DNA of 41,207 nt from Lachnospiraceae bacterium (GCA_021205305.1 JAJPXU010000048.1:1-41207); one strand, 5' to 3'; counted from the first letter of the stretch, positions 25,304 through 34,240 are shown. A program made the numbers and translations. The notes: generated from the letters alone by a model not told the origin.

Positions 25304-25825
25304 ATGAAGAATCAAAAAGTCGAGTCAGGAAACGTTCTGTTCCTGACGCACGCGGCTGTCATTGCCGCTCTCTATGTCGTACTGACATTTCTTGCAAACG
25401 CGCTCGGCCTTGCAAACGGCAACATTCAGGTTCGTTTTTCGGAAGCGCTCACCGTCCTGCCATTTTTCACACCGGCTGCCATTCCCGGACTGTACATCGG
25501 CTGTCTGCTTGCCAACATTCTCACTGGCTGTGCCCTGCCCGATATCATCTTCGGACCGCTCGCGACACTGATCGGCGCACTTGGCACCTGGCTGCTTCGC
25601 CGCCACAGCAAATGGCTCGCTCCAATACCGCCGATCCTGGCCAACGCGGTCGTTGTACCGCTTGTGCTTCTCTACGGCTACGGCATCCGCCCGCTCTGGT
25701 TCTCAGTCGTGACCGTTACCATCGGCGAAGTGATCTCCTGCGGCGTTTTTGGTATGGTTCTGCTCTTCGCGCTATCAAAATACCGCAGACAGCTGTTTCC
25801 GGAACAGGATTCCGTTACAAAATAA
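25304..25825 (+). CDS. queT: QueT-family transporter (queuosine precursor uptake)
   Basis: ALYVVLTFLANALGLANGNIQVRFSEALTVLPFFTPAAIPGLYIGCLLANI, characteristic of QueT proteins; preQ1-type leader. Confidence 0.88.
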   Translation: MKNQKVESGNVLFLTHAAVIAALYVVLTFLANALGLANGNIQVRFSEALTVLPFFTPAAIPGLYIGCLLANILTGCALPDIIFGPLATLIGALGTWLLRRHSKWLAPIPPILANAVVVPLVLLYGYGIRPLWFSVVTVTIGEVISCGVFGMVLLFALSKYRRQLFPEQDSVTK

Positions 25826-25836
25826 CGCATAGGAAT

Positions 25837-25860
25837 GGCCGCTTATCAAGCGGCCGTTTT
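25837..25860 (+). terminator. Rho-independent terminator of queT
   Basis: ggccgctt-atc-aagcggcc-gtttt. Confidence 0.85.
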
Positions 25861-26084
25861 CAACTCAAAAATTTCTCCAGCACCTGCTCCAGCTCCGAAT
25901 CTGCTTCATCATAAACAACCAGCAAATCCTGTGTCAAATCCAGGCTCATCACACCCATAATTGATTTTGCGTCAATCAGCGTCTCGCCATTTTGAATCTC
26001 CACATCAAAGCTGCATTTATCCGCCGCTTTCACAAATTCCTGAACTTCATCCACTGTCTTTAGCCGAATTTTTTTCGTAAACAT
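25860..26084 (-). CDS. HPr-like family small protein lacking the canonical phosphorylatable His motif
   Basis: MFTKKIRLKTVDEVQEFVKAADKCSFDVEIQNGETLIDAKSIMGVMSLDLTQDLLV resembles the HPr fold (SIMGVMSL); no GLHARPA. Confidence 0.75.
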   Translation of the reverse strand: MFTKKIRLKTVDEVQEFVKAADKCSFDVEIQNGETLIDAKSIMGVMSLDLTQDLLVVYDEADSELEQVLEKFLS

Positions 26085-26125
26085 AGACCCCAATCCCTTC
26101 TCTCCCGCAAAAACATGATGTGCCA

Positions 26126-26174
26126 AAGAGCCGCGGCAGAGCCGATCCCAAAAATCTGCTCCATCGCGGCTCTT
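26126..26174 (-). terminator. Putative terminator downstream of rpoD
   Basis: 10-bp perfect inverted repeat aagagccgcg/cgcggctctt with long loop, followed on - strand by t-rich sequence. Confidence 0.55.
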
Positions 26175-26183
26175 CTCAGTGTT

Positions 26184-27323
26184 TTAATTCAAAAAGTCTT
26201 TTAACCGTTTGCTTCTGGACGGATGGCGCAGCTTACGCAATGCCTTCGCCTCAATCTGCCGGATACGCTCACGCGTAACATTAAATTCCTTGCCGACCTC
26301 TTCAAGTGTCCTGGCGCGGCCGTCTTCCAGACCAAAACGCAGCTTCACCACCTGACGCTCACGTTCCGTCAAAGATTCCAGAGCGGTCGACAGCTCCTCA
26401 CGCAGCATCGAGAATGCCGCGGAATCTGCCGGCGAAAGCGCCGTGTCATCCTCTATGAAATCTCCAAGATGAGAGTCATCCTCCTCACCAATCGGCGTAT
26501 CCAACGATACCGGGTCTCTTGATATCTTCAGCACTTCCCGCACACGGCTGACAGGTACATTCAGCCGCTCCGCCACTTCTTCCGGCGTCGGTTCGCGCCC
26601 CAGTTCCTGCAAAAGTGTACGCGTCATCCGCAGTGTTTTATTGATCGTCTCGACCATATGTACCGGCACCCGGATTGTTCGCCCGGTGTCCGCGATGCCC
26701 CTTGTGATCGCCTGACGAATCCACCAGGTCGCGTAGGTACTGAATTTATAGCCTTTGGTATAGTCAAATTTATCGACAGCCTTCATCAGGCCCATGTTGC
26801 CTTCCTGGATCAGATCCAGAAACGGCATCCCTCTGCCCACGTATTTCTTAGCAATGCTCACCACCAGGCGGAGATTCGCTTCGGTCAGTTTTTTCTTGGC
26901 TTCCTCATCGCCCTGCTCTACACGTTTGGCCAGCTCAATCTCTTCTTCCCCGGAAAGGAGTGGAACATTGCCGATTTCCTTCAGATACATGCGAACCGGA
27001 TCTTCTGTGCTGACATCCTCAAGTACATCCACGTCATTGATCAGTTCAATCTCCTCGTGATCCGACATGAGAATATCGTCTTCCGGCTCAAGGAGCAAAT
27101 CATCCGCGCTGTCATCGGGAGCTTCATCGGGCATCTTGCCCTGAACCACATCGATATGATTCTTCTCAAGATACTCAAGGATCATATCCATCTTGCTTTC
27201 GGTGAGTTCCATCCCCGGAAACGCGTTCATGATGTCATCATATTTGACGGTATTCTTCTGTGACCTGGCATATGTTTTCAGGTTTTCAAGCGCTTTCAGA
27301 AACTGTTCCTGTGCTTCATTCAT
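26184..27323 (-). CDS. rpoD: RNA polymerase sigma factor RpoD (sigma-A)
   Basis: [92 protein letters not shown]. Confidence 0.97.
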   Translation of the reverse strand: MNEAQEQFLKALENLKTYARSQKNTVKYDDIMNAFPGMELTESKMDMILEYLEKNHIDVVQGKMPDEAPDDSADDLLLEPEDDILMSDHEEIELINDVDVLEDVSTEDPVRMYLKEIGNVPLLSGEEEIELAKRVEQGDEEAKKKLTEANLRLVVSIAKKYVGRGMPFLDLIQEGNMGLMKAVDKFDYTKGYKFSTYATWWIRQAITRGIADTGRTIRVPVHMVETINKTLRMTRTLLQELGREPTPEEVAERLNVPVSRVREVLKISRDPVSLDTPIGEEDDSHLGDFIEDDTALSPADSAAFSMLREELSTALESLTERERQVVKLRFGLEDGRARTLEEVGKEFNVTRERIRQIEAKALRKLRHPSRSKRLKDFLN

Positions 27324-27459
27324 AAACAATCTCCTCACTATATGTCCCTATTTCGCTTTTCCTTGTAAAGAACGCCTTTTAGACATTCTTTATAACAATA
27401 ACATTTTTGTCGTTCGCTGTCAATGCAAAGAAAAATTTGTCAAAAAGTTTTTCCTCTAC

Positions 27460-27723
27460 AGTGAAATGAAAATTTAAATTCCACAACTCGGGGGTACAAG
27501 TGGAATTCAGTCTTACTCAAAATTCCACTTGTATTTCCGGCGTTCGCAGCAAAAACCTAGTGGAAATCAGTCTTACACCATATGGCCTACCCAATTCTAC
27601 TGGGTAAATGATGGCGTAAATGGAATGAAGTTTTACTCCTTGACTGTGCTTTTAATCCCTGAAAGAGTGAAATCCACCGGAAAATCACAAATTTTGGTGT
27701 GGAAATAAACTTTTCACTTCAGC
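27460..27723. mobile_element. 264-bp non-coding interspersed element, copy 2, with 13-14-bp TSD gtttttcctctac(a)
   Basis: Appears base-identical by eye to copy 1 (13143-13406), same strand; flanked by direct repeats 27447-27459 and 27724-27736. Confidence 0.93.
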
Positions 27724-27732
27724 GTTTTTCCT

Positions 27733-29493
27733 CTACATCACTTCGCGCAGCGTAATACCCGGGCCACCGGTATGCTCAATATACTCTCTTGTGATCCGAA
27801 CACTGCCAATGTTATCATCCTTCGGAATCTCATACATAATATCCAGCATAAACTCTTCAATAATCGCACGCAGCGCACGCGCCCCAGTCTTCTTCTTCAA
27901 AGCCTTCTCCGCAATCGCCTCCAGAGCTCCGTCGTCAAAGGTAAGCTCCACCTCATCCAGCGAAAGCAGCTTCTGGTACTGACGGATAATCGCATTGCGC
28001 GGCTCTTTCAAAATACGCACCAGCATATCTTTCGTCAGCGACTGCAGCGGACAGATGATGGGAAGTCGTCCGAGAAATTCCGGAATCATGCCAAATGCGC
28101 GCAGATCTTCCACCTCTACTTTCGTCAGCAAATCCGGATCTTCGTCATACTTATCCCGCAAATCGGAAAAAAATCCGATCGCCGCCTGCTTATTCAGGCG
28201 CTCCTTTATAATGTCTTCGAGCCCCGGAAACGCGCCGCCGCAAATAAAGAGGATATTGCTTGTATCAACTGTCGTCATCGGCACCATCGCATTTTTGCTT
28301 GCCGCGCCAACCGGCACTTCTACCTCACTGCCTTCCAGCAGTTTCAGCATTCCCTGCTGTACAGCTTCCCCGCTGACATCCCGCTGGTGGGCATTTTGTT
28401 TGCGCGCGATCTTGTCAATCTCATCAATAAAAATAATGCCCTGTTCCGCGCGCGCTACATCATTATCAGCAGCAGAAAGCAGACGCGTTACCACGCTCTC
28501 AATATCATCTCCAATATACCCCGCCTCTGTCAGCGAAGTCGCGTCCGCTATCGCAAGCGGAACATCAAGCAAACGCGCCAGAGTCTTCACCAGATACGTT
28601 TTCCCGCAGCCGGTCGGTCCGAGCAGGAGCATATTCGATTTTTCAATCTCTACATCATCAAAAGAAACCGCTGAGCGTCCGGAAGAATCCTCTCCGGTGA
28701 GGACATTGCCTTCCCCATTGCTTTCTTCTTTCCCTTCCTTTGCTTTTTCCTGCTCCTCAAAAGATGCAATTCTTTTATAATGATTGTATACTGCCACAGA
28801 AATCACCTTTTTCGCGTGTTCCTGTCCCACAACATACTCGTCAAGACTCGCCTTAATCTTATGCGGAGCCGGAATATGCGCGATATCAAGCTCTTTCTGA
28901 GGCTGTTTTTCTTTTGGTTTTTTCTTTATCTGCTGCTGCTGGCGCGGCATGCCGAAATTTCCAAACAGATCGCCCAGATTAATCATGCTGATCGTCGGTA
29001 TTCGAAAATTCCTGTGATTTTGATTTCCATTCCCTGCGGACTTTCCATCCGCTCCGCCTTCATCGTTCCCGCCGTTCGCTCCGGTCTCGCCCTCTCCGTC
29101 AGCCTCAGCCACCTCGTCGATCACACCATCCGCGTTCTCTGTACCTTCATCCGCACCCTCAGCCGTTTTCTCTTCTTTGGCCGTATCGGGTTCTTCCTGC
29201 GGATGCCCGCTTTGCACGATATCACCCTGCGCATCGGTGTCATTTGCGTTCACGGAACCACCGGAAAAACTTTCTTTTACAAGCTGTTCCGCCATCCGCT
29301 GCGCATCTTTTGGCGTAATTCCCGCAGACTGCATGGTATTAAATGCTTTCTGAATACAATCCGGGCAGACACAGATTCCGCCGGGAATCTCAATCAGTTT
29401 GCCTGCAGTGCTCTCTGACCGGCCGCACATCATGCAAAATCTTTCATATCCGTCTCTCTCGTCTTTGTTGTTCTTCATCTTTCTCTTTTGCAT
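27733..29493 (-). CDS. clpX: ATP-dependent Clp protease ATP-binding subunit ClpX with unusually long acidic/Gly-rich linker insertions
   Basis: C4 zinc-binding domain CMMCGRSESTAGKLIEIPGGICVCPDC; LDEYVVGQEHAKKVISVAVYNHYKRI; GPTGCGKTYLVKTLARLLDVPLAIADATSLTEAGYIGDDIES; IPEFLGRLPI. The start may be slightly downstream. Confidence 0.95.
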   Translation of the reverse strand: MQKRKMKNNKDERDGYERFCMMCGRSESTAGKLIEIPGGICVCPDCIQKAFNTMQSAGITPKDAQRMAEQLVKESFSGGSVNANDTDAQGDIVQSGHPQEEPDTAKEEKTAEGADEGTENADGVIDEVAEADGEGETGANGGNDEGGADGKSAGNGNQNHRNFRIPTISMINLGDLFGNFGMPRQQQQIKKKPKEKQPQKELDIAHIPAPHKIKASLDEYVVGQEHAKKVISVAVYNHYKRIASFEEQEKAKEGKEESNGEGNVLTGEDSSGRSAVSFDDVEIEKSNMLLLGPTGCGKTYLVKTLARLLDVPLAIADATSLTEAGYIGDDIESVVTRLLSAADNDVARAEQGIIFIDEIDKIARKQNAHQRDVSGEAVQQGMLKLLEGSEVEVPVGAASKNAMVPMTTVDTSNILFICGGAFPGLEDIIKERLNKQAAIGFFSDLRDKYDEDPDLLTKVEVEDLRAFGMIPEFLGRLPIICPLQSLTKDMLVRILKEPRNAIIRQYQKLLSLDEVELTFDDGALEAIAEKALKKKTGARALRAIIEEFMLDIMYEIPKDDNIGSVRITREYIEHTGGPGITLREVM

Positions 29494-29519
29494 CCCCTAT
29501 CTATACTTTTTCGTAACAG

Positions 29520-29620
29520 TTCAGAACAGCATCGAAATGAAAAGACAGATGCTGAGCGCCAGTGGCGCTCGTTTAGCACCGACCGAAGCGTAGCGTAGGC
29601 CTATGGCTTGCTGTTCTGAA
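29520..29620. repeat. 101-bp palindromic repeat bounded by 11-bp inverted repeat ttcagaacagc/gctgttctgaa
   Basis: Boundary motifs and inner sequence shared with 38538-38587; contains triloop hairpin gagcgcc-agt-ggcgctc. Confidence 0.75.
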
Positions 29621-29641
29621 TAGTAGTGTCTCAGCTTTTTT

Positions 29642-30997
29642 CTATCGCAATGGCATTTTACCATTATACGGAGCCGTTCGTTCCTGCGCGCCGTCCTCTT
29701 CCGGCTGAGCGGAAAAAGTGACACTCACCGTCTTCGCCGTATAAGTGCCCGCCACTGAGGTCAGGATTTCCATCGTGACCGTCTCGTAAGCCCGATAATA
29801 AGTCAAAAGATCCTCAAAACCATCCGTGGAAGATACATTAACGCCGTCCATGGCACTGATAATATCTCCCTTCTGCAGCCCTGCTTCTTCTGCCGGAGAA
29901 CCGCTCTCAACGAACGTAATATAGACACCGCTCGGTATATCATACAGTTCTCTGGCCTCCGCGGATATATCCTGTGTATATACACCAAGGTAGGCCTGCT
30001 CAGACTCCTCTGCCCGCTCTCTGGTCTCACGCTCCATCAACTGTGCCAGAATCGGCTGTGCCTCATCAATCGGAATCGCGTACCCCATGCCCTCAACGCC
30101 GGAGGCTGAAACTTTCGCAGAATTGATTCCAATCACTTCCCCATCCGCATTCAGCAGTGTCCCGCCGCTGTTTCCGGCATTGATCGCCGCGTCTGTCTGA
30201 ATATAAACACCGGTCACCCCGTCCACTTCAATCGTACGATTCAGGGCGCTGACAATCCCGCTTGTGACACTCTGCCCATAGCCGAGCGCATTGCCAATTG
30301 CAATTGCTGCCTCACCGACTACCAATGTACTCGAAGAGCCCAGCTGGGCGATACTGATCTGCTCCAGCACTTCATCCGGAATATCCTCAAGCGCTACCGC
30401 CAGCACCGCAAGATCATACTCCTCATCAGTGCCCTTCACCACAGCGGTAACCATCGCACTTTCTTCATTCTCTGTCTCTACGGAAAAACACACCGTCAGC
30501 GTCGAGGCATCGGCAATCACATGATAGTTGGTAGCGATCAAAAGCTCTGTATCATTTTCTCCGATAATAAAGCCGGAACCGCTGCTCTCGCTTTCAATCT
30601 CCATGGTGCCACGGTACATATAAGAGACTTCCTGTACTGATTTATTTGTAACTGCAACGATGGACGGCATCGCTTTCTTCACAACCGCTACGACATCTGT
30701 GGAAGAGCGGGCGCTGGAAACCCTCTCTGAAAGGCTGTCCTCCCCGGAAATAATATCCTTCGAAAAAGTTCCGCTGCTTTGCGCGCTTTCCTCTGCTTCT
30801 TCTGCTGCTGAAGCATCACTCCCTGCCGTCTCCGATTCCGTCTCAGCAACGAGTCCCGTTCTGTTAATGACATACCGCACAGCGCCGACCCCAAGATAAA
30901 TACCGCCGGCCAAAATCAGCAGCGTCAGAATAACGATCAGAACCAGCAGAGGTGTATTGTTATGATTCTTCTGATATCTGTCCTCGTTCACGTCCAT
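29642..30997 (-). CDS. Trypsin-like serine protease with PDZ domain (HtrA/DegP family), membrane-anchored
   Basis: TNYHVI, DLAVLAV, TDAAINAGNSGGTLLNADGEVIGIN, PDZ domain ESGSPAEEAGLQKGDIISAMDGVNV; N-terminal TM. Confidence 0.95.
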   Translation of the reverse strand: MDVNEDRYQKNHNNTPLLVLIVILTLLILAGGIYLGVGAVRYVINRTGLVAETESETAGSDASAAEEAEESAQSSGTFSKDIISGEDSLSERVSSARSSTDVVAVVKKAMPSIVAVTNKSVQEVSYMYRGTMEIESESSGSGFIIGENDTELLIATNYHVIADASTLTVCFSVETENEESAMVTAVVKGTDEEYDLAVLAVALEDIPDEVLEQISIAQLGSSSTLVVGEAAIAIGNALGYGQSVTSGIVSALNRTIEVDGVTGVYIQTDAAINAGNSGGTLLNADGEVIGINSAKVSASGVEGMGYAIPIDEAQPILAQLMERETRERAEESEQAYLGVYTQDISAEARELYDIPSGVYITFVESGSPAEEAGLQKGDIISAMDGVNVSSTDGFEDLLTYYRAYETVTMEILTSVAGTYTAKTVSVTFSAQPEEDGAQERTAPYNGKMPLR

Positions 30998-31140
30998 TCC
31001 TCCTCCCTCTCCACGCCCCATTCACGGTGAAAATCGGGGGTGCAAAACCGAGTGGGATTTCAACATAGTTGATGCTTAGTCTAGCAGAGAAATGTGTCGA
31101 ATTTGTGTAGACTGTCTTCCACAGCGCTTGCTGTTCCGAA

Positions 31141-32235
31141 TTATTCTTTTCCATGATTCCAATAGTTTTTGTTCATGGAAAACCTGCGCACCATGGCATC
31201 CGGAAGACGACGGTAATTTTTCCCCAGACAATAGCCCAGATACTTGCAGCCGCTCTGCCAGATCAGAGAAAAAATCAGCCATGGCATTCGCTTCCGAATC
31301 AAGTGTTTCGCACTTTTTTCAATCAACCGTACGCCTTCGCTCTCTGAGTGAACGCAGGAAAAAATCTCCGGGTGTTCTGCCTGAGAAACGCCCAGGTCAA
31401 AATTTCGATGAAACTGCTGAATACCACTGTAATTGTGCGAATGAACAACCTCCGCATCCGCGCAATAGGCAATTGCCATCCCGGATTGCATCATTTTTCC
31501 GGCAAAAATCATATCTTCATTAAAAATCGTATGCCGTTCAAAACCGCCAAGCGCCTCATAGGTACTCCTGCGGTACATCGCGCAGACATTCGAACAGAAA
31601 AATGCCTTAATTCCCATCGTCCGCAGATCCTCCTCCGTTTTCATCCGGCTCTGCGGCGGATAATTAAAGCTTCTCGAATAGCGTTCCAGTTCCTTACAAT
31701 CCTGCCTGGGCAGCTGACGCGCATACGCGGCGCCAACCCGTGGATCCGCAAACGGAGCCCGAAGATGTTCAATCAGGCAGCCGTCTGCAGGCAGAGCATC
31801 CTGCGTCAGAAACAGGATGCCGTCTCCTTGCAGCATTGACGCCGCCATATGACGGGTACCGCCATGGTCAAACTCTTCTTTTCGTATATGCATAAGCCAG
31901 ATAACCGGCTGCGCATCCACGGTTCCCGGGGGGCTTTGCCGCAAATCTCGCGTCGAACCCGGGCCGTAAGCAGAGCCAGGCTCACCGCAGCAGAAGCCAC
32001 TCTCTGAAATTTCAGTTATCTCAAGCCCGTCCAGCAGATGCGGATCAAGCCAGTCCCGCTCCGTGTTGACCAGCAGAATCTGCTGCGGACGCACACTCTG
32101 ATTCAGCAGCATCCGCAGCAGGCTGGCTAGCCGTCCATCCGGTTTGCAGACCGGAATGATCACATCAATCGTGGATGGTAACGCAATCGTTTTTTCTTTC
32201 TGTTTGAGAACGGATGGTTCCTGCTTCCGCTCCAT
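31141..32235 (-). CDS. Glycosyltransferase family 2 (rhamnosyltransferase-like)
   Basis: IDVIIPVCKPDGRLASLLRMLLNQS, FDHGGTRHMAASML...ILFLTQDALP; ATG 32235 with aggagg RBS; track extension upstream is repeat-derived. Confidence 0.88.
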   Translation of the reverse strand: MERKQEPSVLKQKEKTIALPSTIDVIIPVCKPDGRLASLLRMLLNQSVRPQQILLVNTERDWLDPHLLDGLEITEISESGFCCGEPGSAYGPGSTRDLRQSPPGTVDAQPVIWLMHIRKEEFDHGGTRHMAASMLQGDGILFLTQDALPADGCLIEHLRAPFADPRVGAAYARQLPRQDCKELERYSRSFNYPPQSRMKTEEDLRTMGIKAFFCSNVCAMYRRSTYEALGGFERHTIFNEDMIFAGKMMQSGMAIAYCADAEVVHSHNYSGIQQFHRNFDLGVSQAEHPEIFSCVHSESEGVRLIEKSAKHLIRKRMPWLIFSLIWQSGCKYLGYCLGKNYRRLPDAMVRRFSMNKNYWNHGKE

Positions 32236-32262
32236 AGTGCCTCCTATGAAATGATTCAAGCG

Positions 32263-32483
32263 ACAAAAGGGTATGATACTACGGATTTCTCCGCACTTCG
32301 TGCTCCCGAATCTCCGCTCCGCTTCGGTCGGCGCTAAACGGACATCCACTGGATGTCCAGCGCCCTAACAACATTCGGAATCCGCTCATTTTGGCCAATA
32401 TATTGTCCAAAATGGCTACTTCCTCATGTTGTTGCGGTCCCCAAGGTCATGAATCGGAACGCAAGCGTTCCATTCCTGACCTT
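32263..32483. repeat. Hairpin-rich intergenic repeat region
   Basis: ggacatcc-act-ggatgtcc (32340-32358), gcac-ttc-gtgc (32293-32303), ~20-bp compound stem around ggaacgc-aa-gcgttcc (32456-32471). Confidence 0.65.
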
Positions 32484-32495
32484 TTGTCCCTTGTA

Positions 32496-33929
32496 TCATG
32501 AAATTCCCGTCGCTGAGACGATATAGCTGCTGATCTCCTGGACAGTGGAAGACGGCGTATAGTCTGTCGTGCCAAAGAGCAGCTCATGAAGCTCCGTTAC
32601 ATTCGACGCCAGCGTCTGCGGCACGACGCAATCTCCGGCGGAGAGTGTCGCTGTGGTACTCGTAAAAGGAAAGCCCTGTGATTCCACAATCTCATACTTG
32701 GAAATTCCGCTCGCTAAAGAAAGCAGTTCCGTATTTTCCAGACTGGTCGATATATACGGAAGCAGGTTATTGACAATCGCCAACAGTCCGGTCACACCCT
32801 GCTCCTGTGCTTTTTTCAGAATCTGTGTAAGCACCGTTCTCTGACGCTCGGTTCTCTTATAATCCCAGCCGGTCGTATAGCGGATCCGACAGTATGCCAT
32901 CGCCTGGATTCCGGTCAGCGTCTGCGTACCTGACGAGGTCACTTCTGTGTAAGAACGGCCAGTCACCTCAGAGGTCTCCACCAGATAAGCGTTCAGCCAG
33001 TAGACCTCCTCATCGTCCAGTGTCACCTCAACGCCGCCAAGTTCGTCAACCACTTCAATCACAGCCTCAAAATCCACCGTGACATAATCCTCAATATCCA
33101 GATCAAGATTTTTGTTCAGCATATTGACCGCTAGGCTCGCTCCGCCATAGGCATACGCCTCTGTCGCCTTTCGGTAAGAGCCATCCGTATTATCCAGATA
33201 AGTATCACGGTAAATCGACACCAGCTTAATGTCGCCGCTTCTCTTATTGATGCTCGCAATGATAATCGTATCACTGCGGGTACCGCTCTCCAGCTCCCCT
33301 TCGCGCGAATCTACGCCGAAAATGGCAATGTTCCGATAACCGGACGATGTCACCCCGCTATTGACCAGGATATCCGACAGCTTCTCGCGATCCAGCTGTC
33401 CAAGCACACCAAGTCCGGCAATTCCGACCGCCGCAATCAATAACAGCAGGATACCAAGCACCCAGAATATCTTTCTTTTTTTCTTCTTTTTTTTCTGTTT
33501 TTTCATTTTCCCTTTTCGGTCTTTGCCATTCTCCGGCACAGGCGATCCATAAAAATCCTGGCCGTAATTTCCCTGAAAATTGTCCTGCTGACTATAATAA
33601 TTCCCCTGCGGGCCATAATAACTTGGCCCCTGCTGCGTATCCTCAGGCTGTCAATAATACTGATCTCCATAATACTGACCTCCGTTCAGGCTGCCGCCCG
33701 GCTGACCATAATACTGATCCCCATAATACTGACCGCCATTCACGCTGCCGCCCGGCTGATCGTAATATGGATTCCCATAATACTGACCGCCATTCACGCT
33801 GCCGTCCGGCTGCCCGTAATACTGACTGTCATAGTATTGGCCATCTGCGGCGTTATCCGGCCAGTCCCCATACTCCTGGCCATCCTGGTAATTATTACTG
33901 TCCTGATTCTGATTTTTACTCTTTCTCAT
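32496..33929 (-). pseudogene. LytR-CpsA-Psr (LCP) family protein gene interrupted by one in-frame TGA at 33651-33653
   Basis: RBS-preceded ATG at 33929 opens a Gly/Tyr/Gln-rich leader (18-aa repeats) in the same frame as the LCP domain (IAIFGVDSREGELESGTRSDTIIIASINKRSGDIKLVSIYRDTYLD...AYCRIRYTTGWDYKRTERQRTVL); LCP ORF 32496-33539, possible internal ATG at 33506. Confidence 0.75.
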
Positions 33930-33953
33930 GGTGTGCTCCCCTTTCTCTGGTTA

Positions 33954-34109
33954 GGAGCTGTCGCAAAATAATATGTTCAGATTGTGCCGGATAATGCGTG
34001 AAGCACAAGCGATAAAAACGTAGGCGCAGCGGGCTGCGCTGAGGATTTTATCGCTTGCGATTCGCGTGTTAGCCGGTGCAAGATGGGCATATAATTTCGC
34101 GACAGATCC
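33954..34109. mobile_element. MITE-like 156-bp long imperfect inverted repeat
   Basis: Ends ggagctgtcgcaaaataatatg / rc ggatctgtcgcgaaattatatg; arms share (c)aagcgataaaa and gcgcagc up to a central hairpin. Confidence 0.75.
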
Positions 34110-34171
34110 TTAATCCCCTCATCATTCCCGTTTACCCAGAACTGTCACCCATATTCTTTCCTAAACCCCCA

Positions 34172-34226
34172 TACCCGCTTTGCGGGTACCACTCACCCTC
34201 GTGGTTGCTGCGTGCCAGTGGCACGC
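34172..34226. repeat. Triloop hairpin pair tacccgc-ttt-gcgggta (34172-34188) and gcgtgcc-agt-ggcacgc (34210-34226)
   Basis: Perfect 7-bp stems with 3-nt loops. Confidence 0.75.
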
Positions 34227-34240
34227 GTTTCATGTCCCGA

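Noticed and set aside
27772-28674. 300-aa + strand ORF opposite clpX
   Set aside because: Antisense to a highly conserved gene; no independent start signals or recognisable domain.
33651-33653. TGA in the LCP gene as selenocysteine or genetic-code reassignment
   Set aside because: No SECIS-like context recognised, repeat comparison predicts Gly, and other genes in the window end normally at TGA and use TGG for Trp.
33623-33994. + strand His/Asn/Arg repeat ORF (123 aa)
   Set aside because: Antisense reading of the 54-bp tandem repeats; spans the MITE-like end.
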